Below, one piece after another: positions 32,048 through 40,604 of a stretch of DNA of 64,000 bases; positions within the stretch are counted from its first letter, which is position 1, and every line of letters starts with the position of its first letter. A program made the translations under genes and the position numbers. Origin of the DNA: Halorubrum sp. BV1. GTDB lineage: Archaea > Halobacteriota > Halobacteria > Halobacteriales > Haloferacaceae. The notes under the pieces are model-generated. The model searched no databases. It had not been told where the DNA came from and was given only the letters and a program-made list of their open reading frames with translations. Where the stretch lies: NCBI RefSeq assembly GCF_000746205.1, contig NZ_JQKV01000002.1, positions 434,001-498,000 of the forward strand, written 5' to 3'.

Positions 32048-34558
32048 ATGACAAAAATACTCACCGTCACGGCTGAAGACGAGTTCGCTGCCGCGTGCGC
32101 GACCGCACTCCCAGAGCACGATGCTATTCAGGTAGTCTCTGCGGCGTCGGTCGAGGAGGCGATTAATATCTTGGAGCGACAGACGGATATCGAGTGTATT
32201 GTCAGCGATCACGACCTGCCAAACACGAACGGGATCGCGTTTCTCGAAGCTGTTCGTGCGAGGAACCCAACGCTTCCGTTCATCCTGTTCACGACTGAGG
32301 GTAGCGAAATGGTGGCCAGTCGCGCTATCTCTGCGGGTGTCACCGACTATCTAATCAAAGAGCGTCACAAGAACCAATGGGAGCAGCTTGCGACACTCAT
32401 CCGAAACGCAGTTCGATACTACCGCGACCGGAGCGGCATTGTCAACACAGAAGAGAGGGCGAAGACGCTCCTCAACGCCGCAAACGATATTATTGCAGTC
32501 GTCCGAGACGGGACGGTCGCGTATCTCAACGAGACGGGAATATCGTATATTCGCTACGACACGAAAGACCAGACGTCACCGGTCTCTGTCTCAGACGTTC
32601 TCGTTGCGGATGGGACGACGCCTCTCGATGAGCTGCTCGCCGCGGTTCAGTCGGGACGCAAGACGCTCGATCACCGCGACGGGGAGCTGATAACTGCCGA
32701 GGGAACGTGCATCCCGGTCGAAATCACGGCAACCCGGGTCACATGGACTGAGACGCCGGCAGTCGTGCTCATCCTCCGTGACGTTAGCGAACAGGAAGAC
32801 CAAGCGAACGAACTGCGTCTCAAGAATCAGGTCATCGACGAAGCGCCAATCGGTATCACAATTGCTGACGCCACACAGTCGAATACGCCGCTCATCTACG
32901 CGAACGACAAGTTCCATGAGGTGACCGGGTACGAAGAAGACGACACGCTTGGTCAGGATTTTCAGTTCCTCCAAGGTGAAAACACGAACCCCAGCCAGAT
33001 AGCTGAGATACGTGACGTCGCCGACACCGAGGAGTCCGCGACCGTCGAATTACGGAACTACCGTACTGATGGAACCGAGTTCTGGAATCGCGTGACGGTC
33101 GCACCGATCACCAATGACACGGGCGATGTCACACACTTCGTCGGGTTCCAAGAGGACGTAACCGAGCGAGTCGAGTATGAGCAGATGCTACGCCGCTTTC
33201 AGCGAGCGGTCGAAGCGGCCGGACATGGGATTTACATCACCGATCCAGACGGTGTAATCACCTACGCCAATCCAGCGTTTGAGCGAATTACCGGGTACGA
33301 TAGCAACGAGATCGTCGGCGAAAACCCCCGTGTTCTCAAATCTGGCGAGATGTCTGATACGTACTACAATCGATTGTGGGCGACGATCTCGCGTGGGCAC
33401 GTCTGGGAAGAAGAGATTCACGATCAAAAGAAATCGGGCGAACTGTACTACGCACACCAGACGATCGCACCGCTCACTCGCAGCAACGGTGATGTTGAGG
33501 CGTATGTTGCTATCCAGCAAGATATCACTGCCCGGAAAAAAGACGAATTCCAGCTTCGGCAGTACGAACGCGCCATTGAAGGTGCTGATGAGTTGATCGC
33601 CGCAATCGATCACGAGCGACACTATCTATTTGCCAATGAAGCATATCGCGACTTTCACGGCCTCGATAGTGAGTTGTTGGCTGAGATGACGCTCGCTGAT
33701 GCCATCGGAACGGAAACGTACGAAACGGTCGAACCCAATCTCGAACGCGCGTTCGACGGTGAGGTAGTTCAGTATCGAATGACTCGCACACGCCCCCACC
33801 GATCTGATCGAGTCTTCGATATTCGATACTACCCGCTCACAGATGACACCGGGCACGTCGAGGGGGTCGTCGCCACGATGCGTGACTTGACTGAGCAGGT
33901 TGAGCGAGAACAACATCTCACGTCGCTTGACCGGATGTTGCGGCATAATATCCAGAACGAACTGAATCTGATTTTGGGTCACGCGGAGATGATCGACGAC
34001 CAGGCATCAGATAAAATCGCAGAGCTATCGGCGACGATTGAAGAATCCGCAGATCGCATTCTCGAACAAGCTAACAAAGAGCGCGAAATCGTCGAACTCC
34101 TCTCAGACCCGGCCGACCCGACTCACCTCAACCTCGCTGATGTCGTTGGCACCGTCGTTGACCAAGTTCGCGGTGAACACCCGGACGCAAAAATCTCTGT
34201 GGAGGTGCCGACAGACCTACAGATACTGTCGATTCCGGAAGTACAGCGAGCGATAGAAGAACTCGTCAAAAATGCGGTTATTCACAGTGACGACAGGCCG
34301 CCGCAGGTGCGGATAACGGTGACGAAACACGAGGCAACCGTCGAGATTCAGGTTGCAGACGACGGTCCGGGAATTCCGCCAAACGAACGGCGCGTGATTA
34401 CGGGTGACAGTGAAATCGATGATGTCACCCACAGTAGCGGAATGGGCCTGTGGCTGGTCAAACGGATCGTGTCCCGAATTGACGGAGATATCCAGTTCGA
34501 AGAGCTAGCCGACAGCGGCAGCGTCGTCACACTTCTGTTACCGTTCTATGACACCTGA
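32048..34558 (+). CDS. Receiver/multi-PAS sensor histidine kinase with a Cys-less LOV-like domain
   Basis: An 836-residue hybrid. Residues 1-120: receiver domain with phosphoacceptor Asp54 (IVSDHDLPNTNG). About 135-250: first PAS domain. About 265-380: PAS domain with GQDFQFLQGE at 302-311; this is the LOV/Bat-type GRNCRFLQ motif with the photoactive cysteine replaced by Phe305. About 385-500 and 505-620: two more PAS domains. His633 in MLRHNIQNELN is the phosphorylated histidine, and the ATPase domain follows (Asn742, DDGPGIPP, SSGMGLWLV). No membrane segment, so it is cytoplasmic. Base composition is clearly lower in GC than its neighbours, suggesting recent acquisition. The signal and partner regulator are unknown. 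Confidence 0.9.
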   Translation: MTKILTVTAEDEFAAACATALPEHDAIQVVSAASVEEAINILERQTDIECIVSDHDLPNTNGIAFLEAVRARNPTLPFILFTTEGSEMVASRAISAGVTDYLIKERHKNQWEQLATLIRNAVRYYRDRSGIVNTEERAKTLLNAANDIIAVVRDGTVAYLNETGISYIRYDTKDQTSPVSVSDVLVADGTTPLDELLAAVQSGRKTLDHRDGELITAEGTCIPVEITATRVTWTETPAVVLILRDVSEQEDQANELRLKNQVIDEAPIGITIADATQSNTPLIYANDKFHEVTGYEEDDTLGQDFQFLQGENTNPSQIAEIRDVADTEESATVELRNYRTDGTEFWNRVTVAPITNDTGDVTHFVGFQEDVTERVEYEQMLRRFQRAVEAAGHGIYITDPDGVITYANPAFERITGYDSNEIVGENPRVLKSGEMSDTYYNRLWATISRGHVWEEEIHDQKKSGELYYAHQTIAPLTRSNGDVEAYVAIQQDITARKKDEFQLRQYERAIEGADELIAAIDHERHYLFANEAYRDFHGLDSELLAEMTLADAIGTETYETVEPNLERAFDGEVVQYRMTRTRPHRSDRVFDIRYYPLTDDTGHVEGVVATMRDLTEQVEREQHLTSLDRMLRHNIQNELNLILGHAEMIDDQASDKIAELSATIEESADRILEQANKEREIVELLSDPADPTHLNLADVVGTVVDQVRGEHPDAKISVEVPTDLQILSIPEVQRAIEELVKNAVIHSDDRPPQVRITVTKHEATVEIQVADDGPGIPPNERRVITGDSEIDDVTHSSGMGLWLVKRIVSRIDGDIQFEELADSGSVVTLLLPFYDT

Positions 34559-34668
34559 GCACGCGACCGCTTCGAGATGTCGCCGACGTTCACGGTCGCG
34601 TACGGATGCACGTTTCGGCTCAGTCCGGTGAGGGACACACATCGGCACGTAGGACGCGAACCGGCCGC

Positions 34669-34998
34669 TCAGAGTCGGTTTTCGCGGCCCGGGTCGACGT
34701 CGATCGCGTCGACCGGACAGACGTCAACACAGAGCATACAGTCGATACACTGGTCTTCGTCTGCGGGGTTCGCCTTCCGCTCTGACTCGGGGTGGTCCGG
34801 GGTGTCGACCCACTCGAACACGTCGACCGGACAGTCCTCCAGACACGCGCCGTCGGCGAGACAGATATCGAAATCGACCGCGACGTGGGTCCCGCGAATC
34901 CCCTGTTTCTCCGGCGGCTCGACCGGTCCCCACACGGCGACGCCGTCTTCCTCGCCGACCTGTTCGCGGTTCTGTTCGAAGTTCGGGTCGATGGCCAT
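34669..34998 (-). CDS. Dicluster ferredoxin (zfx/7Fe-type)
   Basis: A 109-residue electron carrier. CLADGACLEDCP supplies a spaced cysteine set (CxxxxxCxxxC) for one cluster, and CIDCMLCVDVCP a full CxxCxxCxxxCP for a 4Fe-4S cluster. The unusual first spacing suggests a 3Fe-4S or modified 4Fe-4S site, as in seven-iron ferredoxins. The N-terminal 40 residues (EPPEKQGIRGTHVAVDFDIC) match a family of short archaeal ferredoxins annotated fdx/zfx. The redox partner cannot be inferred; it stands between a kinase and gltX. Confidence 0.9.
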   Translation of the reverse strand: MAIDPNFEQNREQVGEEDGVAVWGPVEPPEKQGIRGTHVAVDFDICLADGACLEDCPVDVFEWVDTPDHPESERKANPADEDQCIDCMLCVDVCPVDAIDVDPGRENRL

Positions 34999-35125
34999 CG
35001 TGGGCGTGATTCGCCGCTCGGGGGTATAAACTCCGCGACGCGGAACGGAAGCCCGGGAGCCGTCGCTGATCCGCGAACAGACGGAGAGGGTGGCGACGCG
35101 CTCGGAGCGCCGGCCGCGAGCGCGC

Positions 35126-36898
35126 CTACGGGTGCGCGTAGTATGCGAGCAGGTCCTCTGAGCCGTCGGGTCCGTCGGCCTCGTCGGTCGCGGCCGGGGC
35201 GAACGAGTCGATCCGGGCGAATCCGACGCGCTCGAACTGGATCACGTCGTCGACGGCAGCGTCGGCGACCGCCGGCTCGGCGTACCCCCGCACGTCGCCA
35301 TCGACCGTCCGCAAGAGCGTCTCGCGGCTCTCTCCGGCCGGAGCCCAGTGGATCACGTCCACGTCGCCGTCGCGGACCACGTCGATGTCGGCGTCGAGGA
35401 AGGTGAGCGCGTCGTCCGCGTACCGGACGGGGCCGTACCCCTTGAGCCAGACGCGCTCGCCTTCGGGCGGGAGGTCCGAGGACTCGACGACGACCCGCCC
35501 GGCGGGCACCTCGCGGTCGCCGCGATCCGGGTGGTCGGGGTGACGCGGCGGGTGGCCGGCGGCGGGCGCGGGCGCGTCGCCGTCGACCACATCGAGTTCG
35601 ACCGCCGGGTCGTCCTCGCGGTCGCGCACGAGGAAGTAGCGGTCGGCCGCGTCGTCGACGATGTCGCGGTTGTTGGCGTAGACGGACGACATCGCGAGGT
35701 CGACGTCGGAGGTGGACAGGCCAAGTTCGATCATCGACTCGACTATCGCCTCGCCGCGGATTCCGCGGCGGCGGACCGACCGGATCGTCGGGGCGCGCGG
35801 GTCGTCCCAGCCCGTCAGCTCGCCGGTCTCGATCAGCGCTTTGATCGTCGACGTGGAGAGTGACACGTCGTACTCGTCGACCTGGACGTGGCCCCAGTGG
35901 AGCACCTCGGGGTACTCCCAGCCGAAGTAGTCGTAGACGAACCGCTGGCGCTTCGCCGAGTCTTGGAGGTCGATACCGCGGATGATGTGGGTGACGCCCG
36001 TGAGGTGGTCGTCGACGCCGGACTGGAAATCAAGCATGGGCCAGCAGCGGTACTCGCTGGCTTCCTCGCGCGGGTGCGGTGTGTCGATCATGCGGAACGC
36101 GACCCAATCGCGCAGCGCGGGGTTCTTGTGCTCGATGTCGGTCCGCACGCGGAGGACCATCTCACCGGCGTCGTACTCGCCCGCGACCATCGCCTCGAAC
36201 TCCTCGTGAACGGTCTCCGCGTCCTTCTCGCGGTGCGGGCACGGCTCGCCTGCGTTCTTCAGTTCGGAGAAATCGTCACCGGAACACGAGCAGGTGTACG
36301 CGCCGCCGGCGTCGATCAGCTCGCGGGCGTGGTCGTAGTACGTCTCCAGCCGATCGGACGCCTTCAGCACGCGGTCGGCCTCGAACCCGAGGTAGTCGAT
36401 GTCCTCTAAGATGGCGTCGTACGCGTCCAAGTCCGGGCGTTTCGTTTCGGGGTCGGTATCGTCGAACCGGCAGACGAACTCGCCGTCGTACCGCTGTTTG
36501 TACGTCCCGATGACCGCGGGCATCCGCGCGTGGCCCATGTGCCACGGACCGTTCGGGTTTGGGGCCGCGCGCATCACGACCGCCCCGTTCTCCGCGTTCG
36601 GCAGGTCCGGGAGGACGTGCTCGTCCCCCTCGTCTTCGGCCTCCAACTCGTCGAGCCGATCGGGAGCCAGCTCTCCGAGCCGGTCGCGTCGCTCCGCCTC
36701 GTCCATCGCGGCGACTCGGTTCACCACGGGAGCGACGATCCCCGGAATCTCGTCGCCGTGCGGGCGGAACTCTGGGTTCTCTCCCATGAGCGGCCCCATG
36801 ATCGCGCCCACGTCCGGGTCGCTGTCGTGTTTGAGCGCGTTATATAGCGCGGCGGTCTCGCCCGCCGCCTCGACGCGCTCGCGGAGTTCGTCGTCCAT
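35126..36898 (-). CDS. gltX: Glutamyl-tRNA synthetase, archaeal type
   Basis: A 590-residue class I synthetase. The HIGH-like motif is PNPNGPWHMGHARMP and the KMSKS-like motif is VSLSTSTI. A Cys set near the middle (YTCSCSGDDF ... EPCPHREKD) fits the zinc-binding insertion of GluRS. The C-terminal part is the β-barrel anticodon domain of the GlnRS-like archaeal lineage, with a disordered acidic stretch and a YYAHP end. The archaeal enzyme also mischarges tRNA-Gln, which a GatDE amidotransferase (not in this window) then corrects. The window's own tRNA-Glu(CTC) is a substrate. Confidence 0.96.
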   Translation of the reverse strand: MDDELRERVEAAGETAALYNALKHDSDPDVGAIMGPLMGENPEFRPHGDEIPGIVAPVVNRVAAMDEAERRDRLGELAPDRLDELEAEDEGDEHVLPDLPNAENGAVVMRAAPNPNGPWHMGHARMPAVIGTYKQRYDGEFVCRFDDTDPETKRPDLDAYDAILEDIDYLGFEADRVLKASDRLETYYDHARELIDAGGAYTCSCSGDDFSELKNAGEPCPHREKDAETVHEEFEAMVAGEYDAGEMVLRVRTDIEHKNPALRDWVAFRMIDTPHPREEASEYRCWPMLDFQSGVDDHLTGVTHIIRGIDLQDSAKRQRFVYDYFGWEYPEVLHWGHVQVDEYDVSLSTSTIKALIETGELTGWDDPRAPTIRSVRRRGIRGEAIVESMIELGLSTSDVDLAMSSVYANNRDIVDDAADRYFLVRDREDDPAVELDVVDGDAPAPAAGHPPRHPDHPDRGDREVPAGRVVVESSDLPPEGERVWLKGYGPVRYADDALTFLDADIDVVRDGDVDVIHWAPAGESRETLLRTVDGDVRGYAEPAVADAAVDDVIQFERVGFARIDSFAPAATDEADGPDGSEDLLAYYAHP

Positions 36899-37022
36899 GC
36901 CCCCGCTACCCGGGGCGGCTAAAAAAACGCCGCGGAACCGCGGTACCGGTCGAACCGCTCTCCCGGACGCCGGTCGGGCCAGGCTGAGTCAGTTCGGCCC
37001 GTTCCAGGCGATCCCGTCCGCC

Positions 37023-37517
37023 TCACTCCAGCCGCCGGTCCCGAAACGCCCGGACGACGTCCTGTCGGGCGATGATCCCGACGAGCGTTCCCTCGTCGTC
37101 GACGACGGGAACGCGATTGATGTTCGGATCGTCGCTCGCGAGCAGGTCGAGCACCTCGTCGACGTCCGTCTCCGGAGTGACCGTCACCACGTCCGCGCTC
37201 ATCACGTCGGAGATGGGGCGGTCTGCGTTGCGGACCATGTCGACGCCCAAGTCGAGGTCGCTCCACGGCGGCTTTATCTGGTACGTGAGGGTGTCGACGA
37301 AGGGCGGGAGTCCGATCGGGATCCACAGCGTCTCGTCGTCCGGCTCGAACAGGTCGACGAGGTCGGACTCGGTGACGACGCCGACGACGCGTCCCCCCTC
37401 GTCGACGACCGGAAACCCGCTGAAGGAGTACCGGGCGAACCGCTTGAATGCGTCCGCCACGTCGTCGTCGGGAGCGACAGTCTTCACGTCGGTTACCATC
37501 AGGTCACGCGCGTGCAT
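37023..37517 (-). CDS. CBS-domain pair protein
   Basis: A 164-residue protein made of two CBS motifs and a linker. CBS1 (1-65): MHARDLMVTDVKTV ... GFPVVDEGGRVVGVVTESDL. Linker with IPIGLPPFVDTLTYQIKPPW. CBS2 (about 100-160): ISDVMSADVVTVTPETD ... INRVPVVDDEGTLVGIIARQDVV. Such Bateman modules bind adenine nucleotides and act as energy or salt sensors. There is no attached enzyme or transporter domain. The ATG at 37517 matches the domain start; the longer open frame runs through promoter-like DNA and is ignored. Confidence 0.88.
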   Translation of the reverse strand: MHARDLMVTDVKTVAPDDDVADAFKRFARYSFSGFPVVDEGGRVVGVVTESDLVDLFEPDDETLWIPIGLPPFVDTLTYQIKPPWSDLDLGVDMVRNADRPISDVMSADVVTVTPETDVDEVLDLLASDDPNINRVPVVDDEGTLVGIIARQDVVRAFRDRRLE

Positions 37518-37649
37518 GTCCTCGCCGTCTCGTCGCGGCGTGGTAGGCGTTTCGGCCGACCGGCGCACGCCGCCGCGGTCCGACCCGTCGGTCGTGATGA
37601 AAGTTATCAAATAGAATGACATATACCGACCGGGAGTCAACTGGTTGCC

Positions 37650-37919
37650 ATGACCGCACCGCGGCCGGGTGACGACGGGCCGACCGACGGATCGGCCACC
37701 GGTCTCCGCGACGGTCGCGTCAAGGCGCTCGGCGCGGTCCTCTGGACGCTCACGTTCCTCTCGGTGACGGTGGTGATACTCGTCTCCGGGGATCGGCTCG
37801 CAGCCCTCAGTCTTCGGGGCGCGCTCTTCGTGCTCCTCCGAACCTTCGGCGGCGTCCTCGTGTTTTTCGTCGTCTTCCCGGTGATAGTGAACGCGCTTTC
37901 GGCGTCGCGGTTCCGCTGA
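37650..37919 (+). CDS. Small two-helix membrane protein, unknown
   Basis: An 89-residue protein: charged N-terminal 25 residues, then two hydrophobic segments (about 27-46 and 58-82) and a short ASRFR tail. It has no recognisable motif. It is divergent from the CBS gene and ends just before tRNA-Met on the other strand. Codon use and the strongly hydrophobic halves support it as real, but the function is open. Confidence 0.55.
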   Translation: MTAPRPGDDGPTDGSATGLRDGRVKALGAVLWTLTFLSVTVVILVSGDRLAALSLRGALFVLLRTFGGVLVFFVVFPVIVNALSASRFR

Positions 37920-37938
37920 CGAGAGGACGGAATAAGAA

Positions 37939-38092
37939 TGGCCGGGGTGGGCTCCGAACCCACGATCTCCGCATGTCCCAGGTCCGAGGCTCGGCGGAGC
38001 CACGGGAAGGACGCGGACGCTTCCAAGGCGTCACCGCACCGAATCTCTGAACCCTATGAGTGCGGCGCTATGTCCAGCTAAGCCACCCGGCC
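37939..38092 (-). tRNA. Elongator tRNA-Met (anticodon CAT) with an intron
   Basis: On the minus strand the acceptor ggccggg (38086-38092) pairs with cccggcc (37940-37946), discriminator A at 37939. The anticodon stem ccgca/tgcgg is split by an intron after the base 3' of the anticodon; removal restores the loop CTCATAA. The T arm is gtggg-ttcggag-cccac. Mature length is 74 bases. An intron in elongator tRNA-Met is typical of haloarchaea and is removed by the bulge-helix-bulge endonuclease. Confidence 0.93.
37975..38054 (-). other. 80-base tRNA-Met intron
   Basis: The intron runs from the base after A37 to the base before A38 of the tRNA. Its ends (starting GGGTTC, ending CCTGGGAC on the minus strand) can pair to give the expected bulge-helix-bulge junction. 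The boundaries are inferred from the canonical 37/38 insertion site. Confidence 0.8.
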
Positions 38093-38306
38093 TCACGTCT
38101 CCGTACCGCCATGATACTCTTTAACCTTCCCATCCGTTCGACGCATGCGAGTTGATGACAGAGGATCGTTCGAGCCGATGCAGAGGCGAACCGACGGAGA
38201 GCGAGCCGATGGAAAGCGACCCGATGGACGGACTGGCCGGCAGGGCGTGCGTGATCGGGACCGCAGACCCCGCGGATTTATGCCGGGCGGGGCGGATATC
38301 CGCGAT

Positions 38307-39563
38307 ATGAGCCTTCCCGACCTGCTCGCCGAGACCGTCGGCGACGAGAGCGTCGTCGCCGAGGTCTCGCTCGGGGGAGACGACCGGCTCGCGGTCACGC
38401 CGACGCGGACGCTCGTGTACCGCAGCGACGGGCTGCTGTCGGACGAGTCGGTCGCGGAATACTCCCACGACGTCGAGCGAATCGCGGTCTCTTCGGGCCG
38501 CCGCAAGGCGAAACTCACGCTCAGCTACGGCCTCGACGGCGACGAGACGATATCGGTGCCGGCGAAGCGTGTCGACGACGTACTCCACCCGATCCTCGCC
38601 GGCATCCTCTCCGCGACGGGCGTCACGGACCCCGGCGAGTCGGTCGTCCGGACGTTCCGGTTCTCGGAGCTGACGCTCGTCGTCACCAGCGACCGACTCG
38701 TCAAGCACATCGGGTCGGTCGTCTGGGACGAGGAGTTCGAGGAGTTCCACTACGCCGACCTCACCGACCTCGACTTCGAGGAAGGAACGGTCGCGACCGC
38801 CGTCGTGCTCGCGCTCGACAACCGCTCCGAGCGGTTCAAGGCCCCGAACGAGTCCGCTCGGGCGGTCCGCGAGACCCTCGTCGACGCGGTCTGCTCGTTC
38901 TACGGCGTCGACAGCCTCGGCGAGTTCCGGGCGACCGTCGCCGCGGACGCAGACGACGCCGACGGGCGGTCAGACAGCGCCGAGAGCACCACGGACTTCG
39001 GCGAGGGTCCCGATCCGCTGTCGGCGTCGCCCGTCGCGGATGCGGAGGCCGAGTCCGAGTCCGACGCCGCACCAGACGTCGACGCCCGCGACGAGGCGGT
39101 ACGCGGTATCGGCGAGGCCGAGGCGGGTTCGACGCCCGGAGCGTCGCCGCGAGCGGAGAGCGACCGACCGACGGAGCCGGCGGACGCCCGGGGAGACGAG
39201 TCGTCTATCGACCCGGTTGTGGACGCGACCGAGGGGTCGACGGCAGCGGGTGACGCGAACGCGGACGCTCCGACCGAGCCGCAACACACCGACGACGCGG
39301 CGACCGAGTCGCCGAGCGCGCCCTCGACTTCGACCTCCACGGACGTGCTCGACGACCCCGTCTCAGAGCCGTCAGACGACACCGGACCGATCGAGTCCGA
39401 CGCGTTCGACGAGTCGCCGTTCGAGAGCGCCGGGATCGAAGGCGAGGACCTCGCGACGGAGGTCGCCGCGCTCCGCCGCGAAGTCGAGACGCAGTCCGAG
39501 CGGCTCGAACGGCAGTCCGCCCTCATCGAACAGCTAATCGAAGAGCTCCGTCGCGGCCGCTAA
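38307..39563 (+). CDS. DUF7115-like protein with acidic linker and coiled-coil tail
   Basis: A 418-residue protein. Residues 1-220 contain two PH-like β-rich modules (DRLAVTPTRTLVYRSDGLLSDESV and VVTSDRLVKHIGSVVWDEEFEEFHYADLTDLDFEEG), a pattern I associate with haloarchaeal DUF7115 proteins. Residues about 230-370 are a disordered, very acidic linker. The last 40 form a coiled coil (ATEVAALRREVETQSERLERQSALIEQLIEELRRG). I chose the ATG at 38307, which has a TATA-like atttatgc about 30 bases upstream; codons before it are repetitive and unlike the family. The function is unknown; a scaffold role is a guess from architecture. Confidence 0.75.
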   Translation: MSLPDLLAETVGDESVVAEVSLGGDDRLAVTPTRTLVYRSDGLLSDESVAEYSHDVERIAVSSGRRKAKLTLSYGLDGDETISVPAKRVDDVLHPILAGILSATGVTDPGESVVRTFRFSELTLVVTSDRLVKHIGSVVWDEEFEEFHYADLTDLDFEEGTVATAVVLALDNRSERFKAPNESARAVRETLVDAVCSFYGVDSLGEFRATVAADADDADGRSDSAESTTDFGEGPDPLSASPVADAEAESESDAAPDVDARDEAVRGIGEAEAGSTPGASPRAESDRPTEPADARGDESSIDPVVDATEGSTAAGDANADAPTEPQHTDDAATESPSAPSTSTSTDVLDDPVSEPSDDTGPIESDAFDESPFESAGIEGEDLATEVAALRREVETQSERLERQSALIEQLIEELRRGR

Positions 39564-39668
39564 TCGGTCGGTCGTCGATATTTTTCACGACGTACCCCCG
39601 TCACGCGAGCGGCGTTCGTTCGCCCCGGCTGGCCGTCACTTTATCACCGAAGCGGGCACAGTCCCGCC

Positions 39669-40409
39669 GTGATCTCGTTCAGCGACGTGGCCCGCGCGGC
39701 CTACTGTCCGCGGCAGCTCTACTACGTCCGGCGCGCAGAGGAGCGACGGATCCCGCCGGAAGCGCGCGCTCGAATCGATCTCGCCTACCGCTACCCGTCT
39801 CTCGTCGACGCGCCGGACGCGACGCTCCGGCGGCTCCCGATCCGCCGATCGCCGGCCGCTTACCGGCGGAACCTTTCCCGGCTCCGCGAGCGCGACGACT
39901 ACGACCGCCTCGTCGCTCCCGACCGGACGCGCGCGTTCTGCGCCGGCAAGGACTGTCACGGGCGGATCCACAAGCTGCTCGCGGACAGCGGGGCGGACGG
40001 CGGAGCGGATGACAGGGCGGACAGCGGGGCGGGCGGCGGAGCGGATGACAGGGCGGACGGCGGGGCGGACGGCGACGCCGCACCGATCCCGGTGATCGTC
40101 TCGCCGGGCGAGCCGCCGGAGAACGGGGTCTGGGAGCCGCAGGCGGTCAGGTCCGTCGCAGCCGCGACGGCGCTCTCGTGGGAGCACGAGCGGACGGTGC
40201 CGCGCGCTCTCGTCGAGTATCCGAGCGTCGGCGTTATCCGATCGGTCCGGCTCACGCGCCGGAAGCGCGCTGCCTACCGCCGGGCGCTCCGGGCCGCCCG
40301 GGCGATCGACGGGCCGCCGCCCCGCGTCGACGACGACCGCTGTTCGGCGTGTGAGTACCGCGAGCAGTGCGGGACCGGCCGTCGATCGCTGCGCTCGCTT
40401 TTAAGATGA
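39669..40409 (+). CDS. Cas4/Dna2-like protein lacking nuclease residues
   Basis: A 246-residue protein with Cas4 architecture. The N-terminal cysteine in ARAAYCPRQLYYVRR and the C-terminal CSACEYREQCG form the four-cysteine iron-sulfur site. The RecB-like core between them is degenerate: where Cas4 has an acidic residue and then ExK (for example VEIKSG), this protein has PVIVSPGEPPENGVW, and the preceding region is a low-complexity insertion of GADDRAD-type repeats. The catalytic Asp, Glu and Lys therefore appear absent. There is no CRISPR array or other cas gene in the window. GTG start with a TATA-like ctttatca about 25 bases upstream. A DNA-binding or structural role is possible. Confidence 0.8.
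   Translation: MISFSDVARAAYCPRQLYYVRRAEERRIPPEARARIDLAYRYPSLVDAPDATLRRLPIRRSPAAYRRNLSRLRERDDYDRLVAPDRTRAFCAGKDCHGRIHKLLADSGADGGADDRADSGAGGGADDRADGGADGDAAPIPVIVSPGEPPENGVWEPQAVRSVAAATALSWEHERTVPRALVEYPSVGVIRSVRLTRRKRAAYRRALRAARAIDGPPPRVDDDRCSACEYREQCGTGRRSLRSLLR
40005..40076 (+). repeat. In-frame Gly/Ala/Asp repeat within the Cas4-like gene
   Basis: ggcgga/gcggatgacagg units repeat imperfectly about every 12-36 bases, encoding GGADDRADSGAGGGADDRADGG. The expansion occupies the segment where active Cas4 proteins carry the first catalytic acidic residue. Confidence 0.8.
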
Positions 40410-40523
40410 CCGGCGAGATCCGCCGCCGCCCGTCGAACCGATCCGATCGGGCTCCGGCGGCGCTCGTCGCGATCGGCGGAATCCGACCATTTATTTGTGT
40501 GTGACGCATCGGCACGCACACGA

Positions 40524-40604
40524 ATGACACGAGACGATCGTGATCGTTCGGGGGATAGAGGAAGTCGCCTCACGGCGGCTGGCCGCGAAATTCTCCGACG
40601 ATAA
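40524..40604 (+). CDS. Possible 26-codon leader ORF upstream of the leuA-like gene
   Basis: An ATG follows the TATA-like accatttatttg (40487) by about 35 bases and opens a 26-codon frame rich in Asp and Arg, ending in TAA at 40604. It overlaps the upstream end of the synthase open frame in a different register. It contains only two leucines, so classical leucine attenuation is not supported. It could be a translated leader or simply a chance frame. Confidence 0.25.
   Translation: MTRDDRDRSGDRGSRLTAAGREILRR

Noticed and set aside
37518..37625. N-terminal extension of the CBS protein to MSFYLITFITT
   Set aside because: The extra codons cross AT-rich promoter-like DNA and do not match CBS proteins; ATG at 37517 coincides with the domain start.
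38145..38306. Upstream extension of the DUF7115-like gene
   Set aside because: The first 54 codons are Arg/Asp-rich imperfect repeats of a gagccgatg-type unit and precede a well-placed TATA-like element, so the ATG at 38307 is the likelier start.
39669..40409. CRISPR-Cas locus suggested by the Cas4-like gene
   Set aside because: No array of spaced direct repeats and no cas1, cas2 or effector gene is present anywhere in the window.
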